Assembly: GCA_023398815.1 (NCBI GenBank) | Contig: JAEWRW010000031.1 | Coordinates: forward strand, 1-64,000 | Length of the DNA: 64,000 bases | Direction: 5' to 3' | Source: Bacillota bacterium | Lineage (GTDB): Bacteria > Bacillota > Clostridia > Christensenellales > UMGS416 | Shown: positions 43,006 to 50,714 of the stretch, in pieces | Layout: every line of letters starts with the position of its first letter | How positions within the stretch are numbered: position 1 is the stretch's first letter | Translations under genes and position numbers: made by a program | The notes under the pieces: generated by a model | Database searches by the model: none | Told to the model about the DNA's origin: nothing | The model's input: the letters and a program-made list of their open reading frames with translations, nothing else

Positions 43006-44280
43006 TTACGCGGCCAAGGCAGGGCCCTTCTGCCGGCGGTGGTAGAGGGCTAGCAGCCCCATGCACAGCGCGAAGAGCGCTGTGACCAGCGCCATGGGCA
43101 GCCGCGGGCCCACGCCGGGCAGCTCAGCCAGGAAGCCGCTTAAAAGCTGCAGCGGGGCCGACAGGGCCACCATGATGATGCTGGTGAGGGCCAGGAGCGG
43201 TGCGCGGTCCTCATCGGGCATGGCGTTGGCGGTCAGCGTGTCCACCAGCATCCCGGTGATGACCGCGCCGCCGGAGCTGACCACGACGATGAGAATGAGC
43301 GACAGCCAGCTGTGGGCCGGGGCCAGCACCAGCCCAAGGTGGGCCAGCAGTAGCGCGCTCAGGCTGAGCATCAGCGGCACGATGGGCCGCTGGATGCTGA
43401 GCCGTGGCAGCAGGATGAACTGCATGGTGAGCATCACCACGCCCGTCAGCAGGTTGATGGTGCCGATGATGCTATCGGCAAAGCCCATGCCCTGCACTAC
43501 CGCCACTGAGAAGAAGCTGCCCTTCACGGTCATCTGCACGTAGTAGATGGAGCGAATGAGCAGGAACGTGAGCAGCACGGGGTTGCGCAGCAGCCGACCA
43601 ATGAGCGGGCCAAACGCGCGGATGCCGTCGAAGGGCGACGTCCCGCGGGAGGCTTCCTGCCGCTCCCGGCTGATGGGCGTATCCTTGGTGGCTCGCAGCC
43701 GCAGCACATAGAGGGTCATGTAGAGCACCACTGTCGCCACCAGCACCACCCGCATGGTGCTGGCCAGGCCCCAGCGGTTGATGAAAGGCGTCATCAGAGG
43801 GGTGAAGAAGATGGCCGTGGTGTTGGCCACGTTCATCCACCAGAAGATCGTCAAGCGGTTGTTGGGGGCGGTGTCCTCGGTCAGCAGGCAGTTCCAGCTT
43901 ACGGCCACCAGCCGCACGAAGGAGTTGGAGATGGCCCCGGCCAGGAACCACCACCAGTTGCTGGCCAGCGCCCACAGCAGGCAGCTGACGGCCCAGTTGA
44001 TGATATCGCCATAAAAGGTCGTGAGCCGTCGGCCCAACCGGTCGGTGATCCACCCGGCGAAGAGCCCAATGAACGCGCCGGCCACCATGCCCACGGCATT
44101 GATGATGCCCACCTGCGCCTTGGTGCAGCCCACGGCCAGCATGTATTGGGTGAGATAGGGGGCGTAGAGCGCATTGGCGATGGCCCAGACCGGCTGGAAG
44201 AGCAGGATCATGCGCCCGTTATGCCCGATGGTGGCGAATCCCAAGCGCAAATTGTCGCTAAATTGTCGCAGTGCCTTCAT
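43006..44280 (-). CDS. MFS transporter
   Basis: A 424-residue membrane protein with 12 predicted helices. The MFS signature after TM2 is AGWITDRLGRR, and the C-half shows a typical helix 7-12 pattern (SIIGTINLLTGVVMLTMQFILLP). The substrate is unknown. ATG 44280 begins MKALRQFSDNLRL. No partner gene. The 44281-44510 stretch upstream holds only its presumed promoter; I see no clear boxes in it. Confidence 0.88.
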   Translation of the reverse strand: MKALRQFSDNLRLGFATIGHNGRMILLFQPVWAIANALYAPYLTQYMLAVGCTKAQVGIINAVGMVAGAFIGLFAGWITDRLGRRLTTFYGDIINWAVSCLLWALASNWWWFLAGAISNSFVRLVAVSWNCLLTEDTAPNNRLTIFWWMNVANTTAIFFTPLMTPFINRWGLASTMRVVLVATVVLYMTLYVLRLRATKDTPISRERQEASRGTSPFDGIRAFGPLIGRLLRNPVLLTFLLIRSIYYVQMTVKGSFFSVAVVQGMGFADSIIGTINLLTGVVMLTMQFILLPRLSIQRPIVPLMLSLSALLLAHLGLVLAPAHSWLSLILIVVVSSGGAVITGMLVDTLTANAMPDEDRAPLLALTSIIMVALSAPLQLLSGFLAELPGVGPRLPMALVTALFALCMGLLALYHRRQKGPALAA

Positions 44281-44514
44281 GGTTCCGGCGGCCGGCAGCC
44301 GCCACTCCTGTCCGTTGGGATGGCGCCCAAAGGGACGCGCTTCTGCCAGTTTACCACAGGGAAGCCCCCCCGGGAAAGGGAAACGGGGCGAACGATGTCG
44401 GTTCGTGGCGGGTGTCTATACGTGTTGGAAGCCTGGAATCATTTCCGTGGTGCGCCCGGTTACGCTATTGGCCTTCTTGACGCCTCACCCCACAGTGGCA
44501 ATCTTGCTTGCGTG

Positions 44515-44750
44515 AGGAGGAGGGTGAAGAACCGACCGCCGGTTCATCCGGCGGGAGGAGCCTGAAAGCAAGCACAAGCGCCACAAAAAAACGCCCGTAG
44601 GCGAAACCGTTTCTTGAAGATCTCAAATGAGCGCCGAAGTCAAGAAATCGCCCGGCGACATGTGCGCCGGGCGATCAACAACCGCTATGACAAGCACTCC
44701 AAATCGCGGCTGTCGCCACAGCGGCAGACGCGAAAGGCGGCAAAGCCGCC
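44515..44750 (-). repeat. 3'-end multi-hairpin element, copy 6
   Basis: Oriented with the ZIP gene. H4 44736-44750 (GGCGGC-AAA-GCCGCC) overlaps the first base of the ZIP stop codon. Then H3 44704-44733, linker (ATGACAAGCACTCC on plus), H2 44647-44675 (10-bp stem ATCGCCCGGC, centre GACATGTGC), small hairpin CGCCCGTAGGCG at about 44592-44603, H1 44536-44554 (CCGCCGG-TTCAT-CCGGCGG). Confidence 0.85.
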
Positions 44751-45562
44751 TATCCCAGTGCCACATCCAGCACCATCATCACGGCGAAACCCAGCAGCGT
44801 GCCCAGCGTTGCCACGTCGGAGTTGCCGGAGGTCTGAGCCTCGGGGATGAGTTCCTCCACCACCACATAGAGCATGGCACCGGCGGCGAAGGCCAGGGCG
44901 TAGGGCAGTAGCGGTTGCAGTACCAGCACGGCTGCCGCGCCAAGCACGCCGGCCATGGGCTCCACCAAGCCGCTGGCCTGGCCGTAGAGGAAGCTCTTGG
45001 TGCGGGAGAGACCCTCCCGCCGCAGGGGAATGGAGACGGCCGCGCCCTCCGGGAAGTTCTGAAGCCCGATGCCCAGCGCCAGCGCCAGCCCACCGGCCAG
45101 CGTGGCCGAGGGCAGCCCCGCCGCCGCCGCGCCGAAAGCCACGCCCACCGCCAGACCCTCGGGGATGTTGTGCATGGTGATGGCCGTGACCAGCAGGATG
45201 CTGCGTTTCCAGTTGGAGGGCAGGCCCTCCTGCTTGGCCTGGGGCACGCCCATGTGCACGTGGGGCAGCAGGCCGTCGGCCAGCTTCAGGAACGCGCCGC
45301 CCGCCAGGAAGCCGATGAGCGGCGGCAGCCAGGGGATCTGGCCGGAGGCCGCGCTCATCTCGATGGCCGGGGCCAGCAGCGACCAGAAACTGGCGGCGAT
45401 CATCACGCCGGCGGCAAAGCCCAGCATGGCGTCGAGCACCTTGCGGTTGATGGTCTTGAAGAAGAACACCATGGCCGCGCCCAGGGCCGTGACAAACCAG
45501 GTGAACCCGGTGCCCAGCAGTGTTTGCAGCACGGGGCTCCACTGGGGGAAGGATGCGAACAA
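44750..45562 (-). CDS. ZIP family metal transporter
   Basis: A 270-residue protein with eight predicted helices and the ZIP metal-site motifs AITMHNIPEGLAVGVAFG (TM4) and GIGLQNFPEGAAVSIPLRREG (TM5). A cytoplasmic loop has HVHMGV. Likely imports Zn2+ or another divalent cation (GufA-like subfamily). The start is uncertain: TTG 45562 has GAGAGGTG six bases upstream, and a GTG at 45598 is the longer alternative. A TATAAT box on the minus strand lies at 45616-45621. Confidence 0.9.
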   Translation of the reverse strand: MFASFPQWSPVLQTLLGTGFTWFVTALGAAMVFFFKTINRKVLDAMLGFAAGVMIAASFWSLLAPAIEMSAASGQIPWLPPLIGFLAGGAFLKLADGLLPHVHMGVPQAKQEGLPSNWKRSILLVTAITMHNIPEGLAVGVAFGAAAAGLPSATLAGGLALALGIGLQNFPEGAAVSIPLRREGLSRTKSFLYGQASGLVEPMAGVLGAAAVLVLQPLLPYALAFAAGAMLYVVVEELIPEAQTSGNSDVATLGTLLGFAVMMVLDVALG

Positions 45563-45715
45563 GGCAATCACCTCTCTCTGTCGCCCGTTGGAGGGCACAG
45601 CTCACATATATTTCCATTATACCGCAGAGCCGCCCAGTGAGGAAAGGAATCTAGACAGATGGCGTGAAAGGCCCCCGATGACGGCAATTCCCTTTTTCAT
45701 CGCCGGCGGCGGTGG

Positions 45716-45721
45716 TATAAT
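45716..45721 (+). promoter_or_regulatory. Probable -10 box of the Gfo/Idh gene
   Basis: A consensus TATAAT, 89 bp before the start codon. The -35 region (TTTTTC at 45693-45698) is weak, so activation may be needed. Confidence 0.45.
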
Positions 45722-45809
45722 GCATGCTTGACGGGTTGTGGACGGCCGGCGCTGCCCAATCCCCGCCACAGGGAGGCGCACACCCGCCCCCGGATGAAGG
45801 AGGTACCCT

Positions 45810-46895
45810 ATGGCCAAGAAACTAAGGATCGGCATCATCGGCACCGGCGGCATCGCCCACAGCCACATGCGCAGCTATCTGGAGATGGACGATGTGGAAG
45901 TCGTGGGCGGCGCGGACATCATTCCGGGCAAGGCCGCGGCATTCTTTGACGAGTTCGGCGTCAAAGCCAAGAGCTTTGAGAACCACCGCGACCTTTTGAA
46001 GATGGATCTGGACGGCGTGTCGGTGTGCACCTACAACACCACCCATGCCGAGTGCACCATCGACGCGCTGAACGCCGGCCTTCATGTGCTGTGCGAGAAG
46101 CCCATGGCGGTGACGCTGGCCGACGGCGTGGCCATGGCCAAGGCCGCCAAAGCCACCGGCAAGATCCTGACGATCGGCTTCCAACCCCGGTATGACCCCA
46201 ACTCGGTCATGGTCAAGGACATTGTACGCTCGGGCATCCTGGGCAATGTGTATTACATCCAGACCGGCGGCGGCCGTCGCCGTGGCATGCCCGGCGGTTC
46301 CTTCATTCGCAAGGATCAGGCCGGCGTGGGTGCCCTGGCGGACATCGGCTGCTATGGCCTCGATATGGCCCTCAACGCCGTCGGGTACCGCAAGCCGGTC
46401 ACCGTTTCGGCCTATGCCAGCAACTACTTCGGCACCAACCCCCAGTACCACCCCGAAGCAGACAAGTTCACCGTGGATGACTTCACCGCCGCGTTCATCC
46501 GCTTTGAGGACGGCCTGGTGATGGATTTCCGCATGAGCTGGGCCATGCACATGGACACCATGGGCGACACGCTGTTCCTGGGCACCGACGCGGGCCTCAA
46601 GGTCAAGTCCCCCAACCTCGGCTCCCCCTGGGGCGGCGCGTGGGACGGCGGCATTGGCCCGGTGTTCCTGTACCGCGACGTCTGCGGGCAGCTGACCGAG
46701 ACGTCCATCCCGATCAAGCCCGAGGCGACCAACCGTTTCTACCTGAAGTGCCGCGCCTTCTGCGACGCCATCAAGGTAAACGGCCCCGCCCCCATCCCGT
46801 GGGAGGAGATCATCTACAACCAGGCCATCTGCGACGGCATCCTCCGCTCCAGCGAGGAGAAGAAGGAAGTCGAGATCGTCATTCCGACCATCTGA
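45810..46895 (+). CDS. Gfo/Idh/MocA family oxidoreductase
   Basis: A 361-residue NAD(P)-dependent sugar or inositol dehydrogenase-type enzyme. N-terminal Rossmann motif GIIGTGGIAHSHMR, the cofactor/catalytic EKPMAVTLADG (Lys of the EKP motif) and a C-terminal alpha/beta domain. The catalytic-region residues GVGALADIGCYGLDMAL match the D-x3-H-like position, with Tyr where His is common. ATG 45810 follows AAGGAGG. The substrate is probably a sugar or uronate derivative, by neighbourhood only. Confidence 0.9.
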   Translation: MAKKLRIGIIGTGGIAHSHMRSYLEMDDVEVVGGADIIPGKAAAFFDEFGVKAKSFENHRDLLKMDLDGVSVCTYNTTHAECTIDALNAGLHVLCEKPMAVTLADGVAMAKAAKATGKILTIGFQPRYDPNSVMVKDIVRSGILGNVYYIQTGGGRRRGMPGGSFIRKDQAGVGALADIGCYGLDMALNAVGYRKPVTVSAYASNYFGTNPQYHPEADKFTVDDFTAAFIRFEDGLVMDFRMSWAMHMDTMGDTLFLGTDAGLKVKSPNLGSPWGGAWDGGIGPVFLYRDVCGQLTETSIPIKPEATNRFYLKCRAFCDAIKVNGPAPIPWEEIIYNQAICDGILRSSEEKKEVEIVIPTI

Positions 46896-47115
46896 CGCTT
46901 CGCTTTCGCGGCGACCGCCATTGGCGATCACCGCGAACTTGGAGAGCTCGTCATGTATACAGTTGGGCCCCGCGCCGCGCATGTCGCCGCGGGGCTTTCT
47001 GTTGTGCTGCTCGTGCGGGGTTTATGGGGGAGACGCCGCCTACGGGCGGGAGGGGTGCGTGCCACGGGCAGGGAGCGTGGTGCCGCGGCGGGGTGAACCC
47101 GCTCGCGGCCGCAGG
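46896..47115 (+). repeat. 3'-end multi-hairpin element, copy 7
   Basis: It starts at the Gfo/Idh stop codon. H3 46906-46938 (TTCGCGG with CCGCGAA), linker GGAGAGCTCGTCAT, H2 46968-46996 (GCCCCGCG stem, centre CCGCGCATGTCGC), small hairpin CGCCTACGGGCG at about 47037-47048, H1 47082-47112 with the GGGTGAACCC centre. Confidence 0.82.
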
Positions 47116-47149
47116 GCATCATGCACGACCTATGACGGGATTCCCAAGG

Positions 47150-47222
47150 GCTGAAAGCCCTTCAGGCTGTCGACATAGTCGATAGCCTTTCGCGTCTGGT
47201 CGTGTCGTTCCGGCACCTTACC
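47150..47222 (+). repeat. Partial second copy of the 3'-end element
   Basis: H4-like GGCTGTCGACATAGTCGATAGCC followed by the H3 start CTTTCGCGTCTGG, then a damaged copy of the small hairpin module seen at 48297-48337. A tail-to-tail hairpin AAGGGCTGAAAGCCCTT precedes it. No gene between it and the promoter at 47334. Confidence 0.6.
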
Positions 47223-47333
47223 TCCGTCTCGCGGGCATCGATCCCGGCGGTTCGGCGGCATTTCCCAATGCCACAGGGTACAGCCCAACGAGGAACACCA
47301 GGGGGCTGACGCTTATGAATCCATGTGTCTGGA

Positions 47334-47362
47334 TTGTCATCCCCGCCCAAACCGAGTACAAT
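47334..47362 (+). promoter_or_regulatory. Promoter of the TIM-barrel-like gene
   Basis: TTGTCA (47334-47339), 17 bp, TACAAT (47357-47362), about 50 bp before the start codon. Confidence 0.7.
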
Positions 47363-47410
47363 AAGTATTGAAAATGACAAATAAGTCCGACGCCGATGGG
47401 AGGACGAAAC

Positions 47411-48247
47411 ATGTTGCCTCAAGTGGATTTCTTCGGATACCAGGTGACACGCCTGCTGCTGGGCGACAACCCCTTTAACGGACACAGTTATATACCGGAA
47501 GTACACAGCGGCGACGAGATGATGGACTACTACACCGCCGAGCGCTGCGTTGAGGTGCTCTTTGCCGCCGAGGAGGCCGGCATCAACACCTACGTCGCGC
47601 TAGGTGAGCCGTTCGTGCTGCGCGTCATCCGCCAGTATCGAAACCAGGGCGGTAAAATGAACATCATCTTCCAGAGCTACCCCGCCATCGATATCGACAC
47701 CAACCTCTCTATGATGATGAAGTGCGACCCGATTGGCATCTACCATCAGGGCGGCACTGCTGATTACTTCACAGAGATGAACCAGACCGACGAACTTGTT
47801 TCACGCTTACAAAAGATTAAGGAGGCCGGCGTTCCGGTGGGCCTAGGCACCCACGTGCCGGAGACGGTGCTCCAGTCCGAAGCGGAGAGCTGGGGCGTCG
47901 ATTTCTACATGACCTGCCTCTACAACGCCCGGCGCACCCAGCGGGGGCAGCAGAGCGGCTTCATCACCGGTAAGCCCAAGTATCTGGTGTTCTATCCGGA
48001 GGACCGGCCCCTGATGTTTGACGTCATCCAAAAGGTGCAGAAGCCCTGCATCGCTTTCAAGATCTTTGCCGGTGGCCAGGCGTTCAACAACAAAAAACCG
48101 GAGGAGATTCCGGCCGTCGTCGAGGACTGCTTCCGGCAGGCTTACGACAACATCAAGCCCTGCGATATGACCTGCATAGGCGTGTTCCAGAAGTTCAAGG
48201 ATGAGCTTCAAGAGGATGCGGACGCTGTACGCAGGATACTGGGGTAA
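47411..48247 (+). CDS. Hypothetical TIM-barrel-like protein
   Basis: A 278-residue soluble protein. The beginning, YQVTRLLLGDNPFNGHSYIP, resembles the first strand of aldo/keto-reductase-like barrels. Alternating strands and helices (FAAEEAGINTYVALG, MNIIFQSYPAI, DPIGIYHQGGTAD, KEAGVPVGLGTH) support a TIM-barrel fold, but I see no AKR catalytic tetrad or metal site, so no reaction is assigned. ATG 47411 follows GGGAGGACG. It lies between sugar-related genes. Confidence 0.65.
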   Translation: MLPQVDFFGYQVTRLLLGDNPFNGHSYIPEVHSGDEMMDYYTAERCVEVLFAAEEAGINTYVALGEPFVLRVIRQYRNQGGKMNIIFQSYPAIDIDTNLSMMMKCDPIGIYHQGGTADYFTEMNQTDELVSRLQKIKEAGVPVGLGTHVPETVLQSEAESWGVDFYMTCLYNARRTQRGQQSGFITGKPKYLVFYPEDRPLMFDVIQKVQKPCIAFKIFAGGQAFNNKKPEEIPAVVEDCFRQAYDNIKPCDMTCIGVFQKFKDELQEDADAVRRILG

Positions 48248-48296
48248 CAAGGAACCGCCGTCAGGCTGTCGACAGAGTCGACAGCCTTTCGCGTCT

Positions 48297-48337
48297 GGCT
48301 GGTCGTGCCGTTCGGCACTGCTCGCCCATGCAGCCTG
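48297..48337 (-). repeat. Hairpin cassette, copy A (inside element copy 8)
   Basis: On the minus strand: GCATGGGCGAGCA, then a stem GTGCCG/CGGCAC, then GACCAGCC. Copies B and C keep the flanks but have different stems. Confidence 0.7.
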
Positions 48338-48417
48338 GCCGCTGTGGCGACAGCCGCGATTTATACAGCTTGTTCTCATGATGGCTAGATCGCCGTTCAC
48401 GCCTTACGCGCCATCTA

Positions 48418-48457
48418 GGATGCATAGGCGAGCAGCGGCCAAAGGCCGCGACCAGCC
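48418..48457 (+). repeat. Hairpin cassette, copy B
   Basis: TGCATAGGCGAGCA, stem GCGGCC-AAA-GGCCGC, then GACCAGCC (sharing the final stem bases). Same cassette as 48297-48337 and 48779-48819. Confidence 0.7.
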
Positions 48458-48564
48458 CGGGCGCTAAGGCATTGCGGAGCAATGCCTTCACGGCGTGACG
48501 GTTTGCACGCATCCATGCGTGTCTGATTCGCCGCACAGGTCGCCGACTCTCAGTCCCGCCCGGC

Positions 48565-48647
48565 GCGCCTTACGCCGCATCGTGCGGCTAGTACGACGCA
48601 TAGCGTCGTACTTACGGCGCTTGGGTTGGACGCCCTTCCGGGGCGTC
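48565..48647 (+). repeat. Three-way-junction element, second copy
   Basis: Outer stem GCGCC/GGCGC (48565-48569, 48616-48620) enclosing hairpins 48574-48588 and 48590-48612, followed by GTTGGACGCC and its partner GGCGTC (to 48647). Same order as 10733-10827 with different stem sequences. Confidence 0.55.
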
Positions 48648-48778
48648 TGACGTTGCGGCAGACGATTCTTTCAAATCGTTGGGAGCGGTACGTTACGCCT
48701 GCAGGCGGGATCTACTATTGGTATTCACACCCACAATTGTTCCCTCCCGCCGGATAAAACGGTGTTACCCCCGCACCC

Positions 48779-48819
48779 AGGTTGCATGGGCGAGCAGCAC
48801 GCAAAGCGTGCGACCAGCC
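48779..48819 (+). repeat. Hairpin cassette, copy C
   Basis: GGTTGCATGGGCGAGCA, stem GCACGC-AAA-GCGTGC, then GACCAGCC. More small hairpins follow up to 48900 (GACGATTCGCAAGAATCGT; ACAACACGCAGTGTTGT). Confidence 0.7.
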
Positions 48820-48931
48820 ACGGCAGACGATTCGCAAGAATCGTTGAGAGTGGTGCGAACAACACGCAGTGTTGTGATGGGGCGCTCGGCTCACTCTATT
48901 TCTTTCTGTACCTATTTTTGACAAACGGGAA

Positions 48932-48956
48932 CCGCCGTGCGTCGCACGGCGGTTTA
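48932..48956 (+). terminator. Hairpin upstream of the mntH remnant
   Basis: An 11-bp stem AACCGCCGTGC with loop GTC, followed by TAATT. It ends the repeat-rich stretch and precedes the truncated gene by 19 bp. Confidence 0.5.
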
Positions 48957-48975
48957 ATTATGGAACGGAGAGATT

Positions 48976-49107
48976 ATGGAGAAGTGTGACGCCAAGGCAC
49001 ACCACCCCAGGCTTACCGCCGTCGACTTCTATAAGTATACCGGGCCGAGCCTGCTGGTTACGGTTGATTTTATCGACCCTGGCAACTGGGAGAATCGCAA
49101 AAGCTGA
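48976..49107 (+). pseudogene. Truncated NRAMP-type Mn transporter (MntH) N-terminus
   Basis: A 43-codon frame (ATG 48976, TGA 49105-49107) encoding the first NRAMP helix: FYKYTGPSLLVTVDFIDPGNW matches the DPGNW core of MntH proteins, where the Asp and Asn bind metal. The family is about 420-530 residues, so over 90% is missing; the sequence after DPGNW is unrelated. AACGGAGAG precedes the ATG. The rest was lost, with the DUF4003 gene now abutting. Confidence 0.75.
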
Positions 49108-49125
49108 CGATTGCCAGAACCCGTA

Positions 49126-50112
49126 TCAGCTGGACGAGGAAGCCGCGGCGCTGGCTGAAGCTGCGGCAGCCGCTGCCATGGCGGCCTGCTGGGCGATGAC
49201 GATGTTGGTGATGCTGGTGGAGAGGGTGGCCTGCAGAATGCCATCCTTGGCCCGGTCGACCGAATCCATGGCGACGAGGCCGGCGCAGAACAGCAACCTT
49301 TCCTGCCCGGTGACGGACCAGGGGCCGAACCCCTTCTTCCTTCGCAGCAGCTCACTGGTGTCCGCAATCTGCTCTGCGAGGGCATCGGCGTCCTGCGCCA
49401 GCAGCGCCAGCACCCCGAGGGAGGAGAGTGTGTACGCCCGGTCCAGCTTCAGCCCCCGGCTGCGCAGTGCGTCACGCAGGGTCAGAACGCGCTGCGTGCT
49501 GTCCCCGTCGCCCCCCAGCACCAGCACCTGCGCCAGCGCCTGTGTGCCGGCTCCGCTGTGGAACTCGGGGCGCAGAGACTGGTAGAGCCGCTCGATCCTC
49601 TCCACACCGGCTGTGACGTCGATGTCCGAAAGGCCCAACATGGCCGCATAGATGTAGTCGTCCTGCCCGGTCAGGAGACGGTGATCCCGCTTCATGCCGT
49701 CGTAAAAGGCCTTGGTTCGTTCGATCCTCCGCGCGTATTCCGCCGGCGGGGCGTTGGCAGCGATCTGGAAGGCCGCAATCACCAGATAATCGGAGGCTCC
49801 AAACCGTGCTTCCTTCATCCCTCTGTAAACCTCAAGCGCGCCGCCCAGCAGCCCGGCCCGGTCGTCACCCAGCGAAAGCAGGGTGGCGACGGTCATGGCG
49901 GAATTACCCCGGAAGGAGGAGAACAGGCCGGTCTGCTCCTTGATGAGAGCATGGCACGCCCGTATGGCCTTGGGTTCTGCATCCTTGCCTTGCGCCGCGC
50001 AAAGAAATGCGGCCAGGCGCGAAAGCATCGCGTCTCGCCATGGGAATTCTCGCCGGATTGCCTGAGCGTTTTCCGCAAACAGATCCAGCCGTGTTCTGGC
50101 CTTTGGTTCCAT
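49126..50112 (-). CDS. DUF4003 family protein
   Basis: A 328-residue helical soluble protein matching the DUF4003 pattern of Bacillota (LFSSFRGNSAMTVATLLSL, RLLTGQDDYIYAAMLGLSD, KKGFGPWSVTGQERLLFCAGLV). Function unknown. It ends in a run of Ala and Ser after residue 305 (AAAAAASASAAASSSS). ATG 50112 follows GGAGGCACCCC. Separate from the hexuronate genes by 600 bp of repeats. Confidence 0.82.
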   Translation of the reverse strand: MEPKARTRLDLFAENAQAIRREFPWRDAMLSRLAAFLCAAQGKDAEPKAIRACHALIKEQTGLFSSFRGNSAMTVATLLSLGDDRAGLLGGALEVYRGMKEARFGASDYLVIAAFQIAANAPPAEYARRIERTKAFYDGMKRDHRLLTGQDDYIYAAMLGLSDIDVTAGVERIERLYQSLRPEFHSGAGTQALAQVLVLGGDGDSTQRVLTLRDALRSRGLKLDRAYTLSSLGVLALLAQDADALAEQIADTSELLRRKKGFGPWSVTGQERLLFCAGLVAMDSVDRAKDGILQATLSTSITNIVIAQQAAMAAAAAASASAAASSSS

Positions 50113-50189
50113 CGGGGTGCCTCCTCATGGAGTAATATCAGTTCATTATACCAGTTCTTGGCTTGCAAACCACACAAAGCCCCCTTGTT

Positions 50190-50653
50190 CTTGCAGCAGC
50201 AAGCCCGCAGCCGCGAGCGGGTTTATCCCGCCGCGGCAGGAAGCAGCTGGAATGCACCTCTTGCCCTTCTTCGCCCGCAGGCGCGTCTCCCTCCAATGCA
50301 GACATGAGACAAAGGGATGGACGCTCCCAGGCGATCTGTGCGCCAGGGGCAGAGCAGAAGTATTGACAAGCGCTCCCTAATGTCAGAGTGTCTACAAACT
50401 CCCTAGAACGAGCAAATGAAGAAGAACCTCCCGCCGATTCATTCGGCGGGAGAAAATGCAAGGTTAGCAAGAGCAGGAGAAATCCTCCCGAAGGCACAAT
50501 TTGTCCTAATAAACCCGTATGAGAGCTGCAAATTGTGATCGGTCGGCGACATGCGCGGCGACCGATCTGGCTATAACGAGAACAAGCTGCTTGAATCGCG
50601 GATGTCGCCACAGCGGCAGACGCGAAAGGCTGTCGACTTTGTCGACAGCCTGA
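50190..50653 (-). repeat. 3'-end multi-hairpin element, copy 9 (full plus degraded tandem copy)
   Basis: Oriented with uxuA. Full copy: H4 50628-50650, H3 about 50596-50625, H2 50537-50567 (same stem as copy 2, centre GCGACATGCGCGG), H1 50428-50452 (CTCCCGCCGA-TTCAT), ending with a GTCTACAAACTCCC block at 50390-50403. A decayed second copy covers about 50190-50370 (GCGGGTTTATCCCGC H1, GCGATCTGTGCGCC H2). Very close to copy 2 over most of its length. No gene in the gap. Confidence 0.85.
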
Positions 50654-50689
50654 CATTAAGGGCCGCTGCATCAGCAGCGGCCCTTAATG
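50654..50689 (-). terminator. Hairpin terminator after uxuA
   Basis: A perfect 16-bp stem (50654-50669 with 50674-50689), loop ATCA, 25 bp past the uxuA stop and adjoining H4 of element copy 9. No U-tract on the minus strand, so termination may depend on the following element. Confidence 0.65.
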
Positions 50690-50714
50690 AAAAAGGAAGG
50701 AGTGGTCTGGTAAA

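Larger units (their letters stand above)
48258..48770 (+). repeat. 3'-end multi-hairpin element, copy 8, expanded by inserted modules
   Basis: It begins 14 bp after the stop at 48247 with H4 (GGCTGTCGAC-AGA-GTCGACAGCC, about 48263-48285). H3 is interrupted by a 41-bp module (48297-48337), and downstream H2- and H1-like pieces (TCGCCGCACAGGTCGCCGA at about 48531-48549, CGGATAAAACGG near 48750-48761) are spread apart by further hairpins. There are at least six short perfect hairpins between 48430 and 48700 and no gene. Confidence 0.7.

Noticed and set aside
48248..48960. CRISPR array
   Set aside because: Many short hairpins are present, but there are no regularly spaced identical repeats with unique spacers and no cas genes.
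48900..48975. Manganese (yybP-ykoY) riboswitch before the mntH remnant
   Set aside because: Only a simple 11-bp hairpin is visible; the conserved internal loops of that riboswitch are absent.
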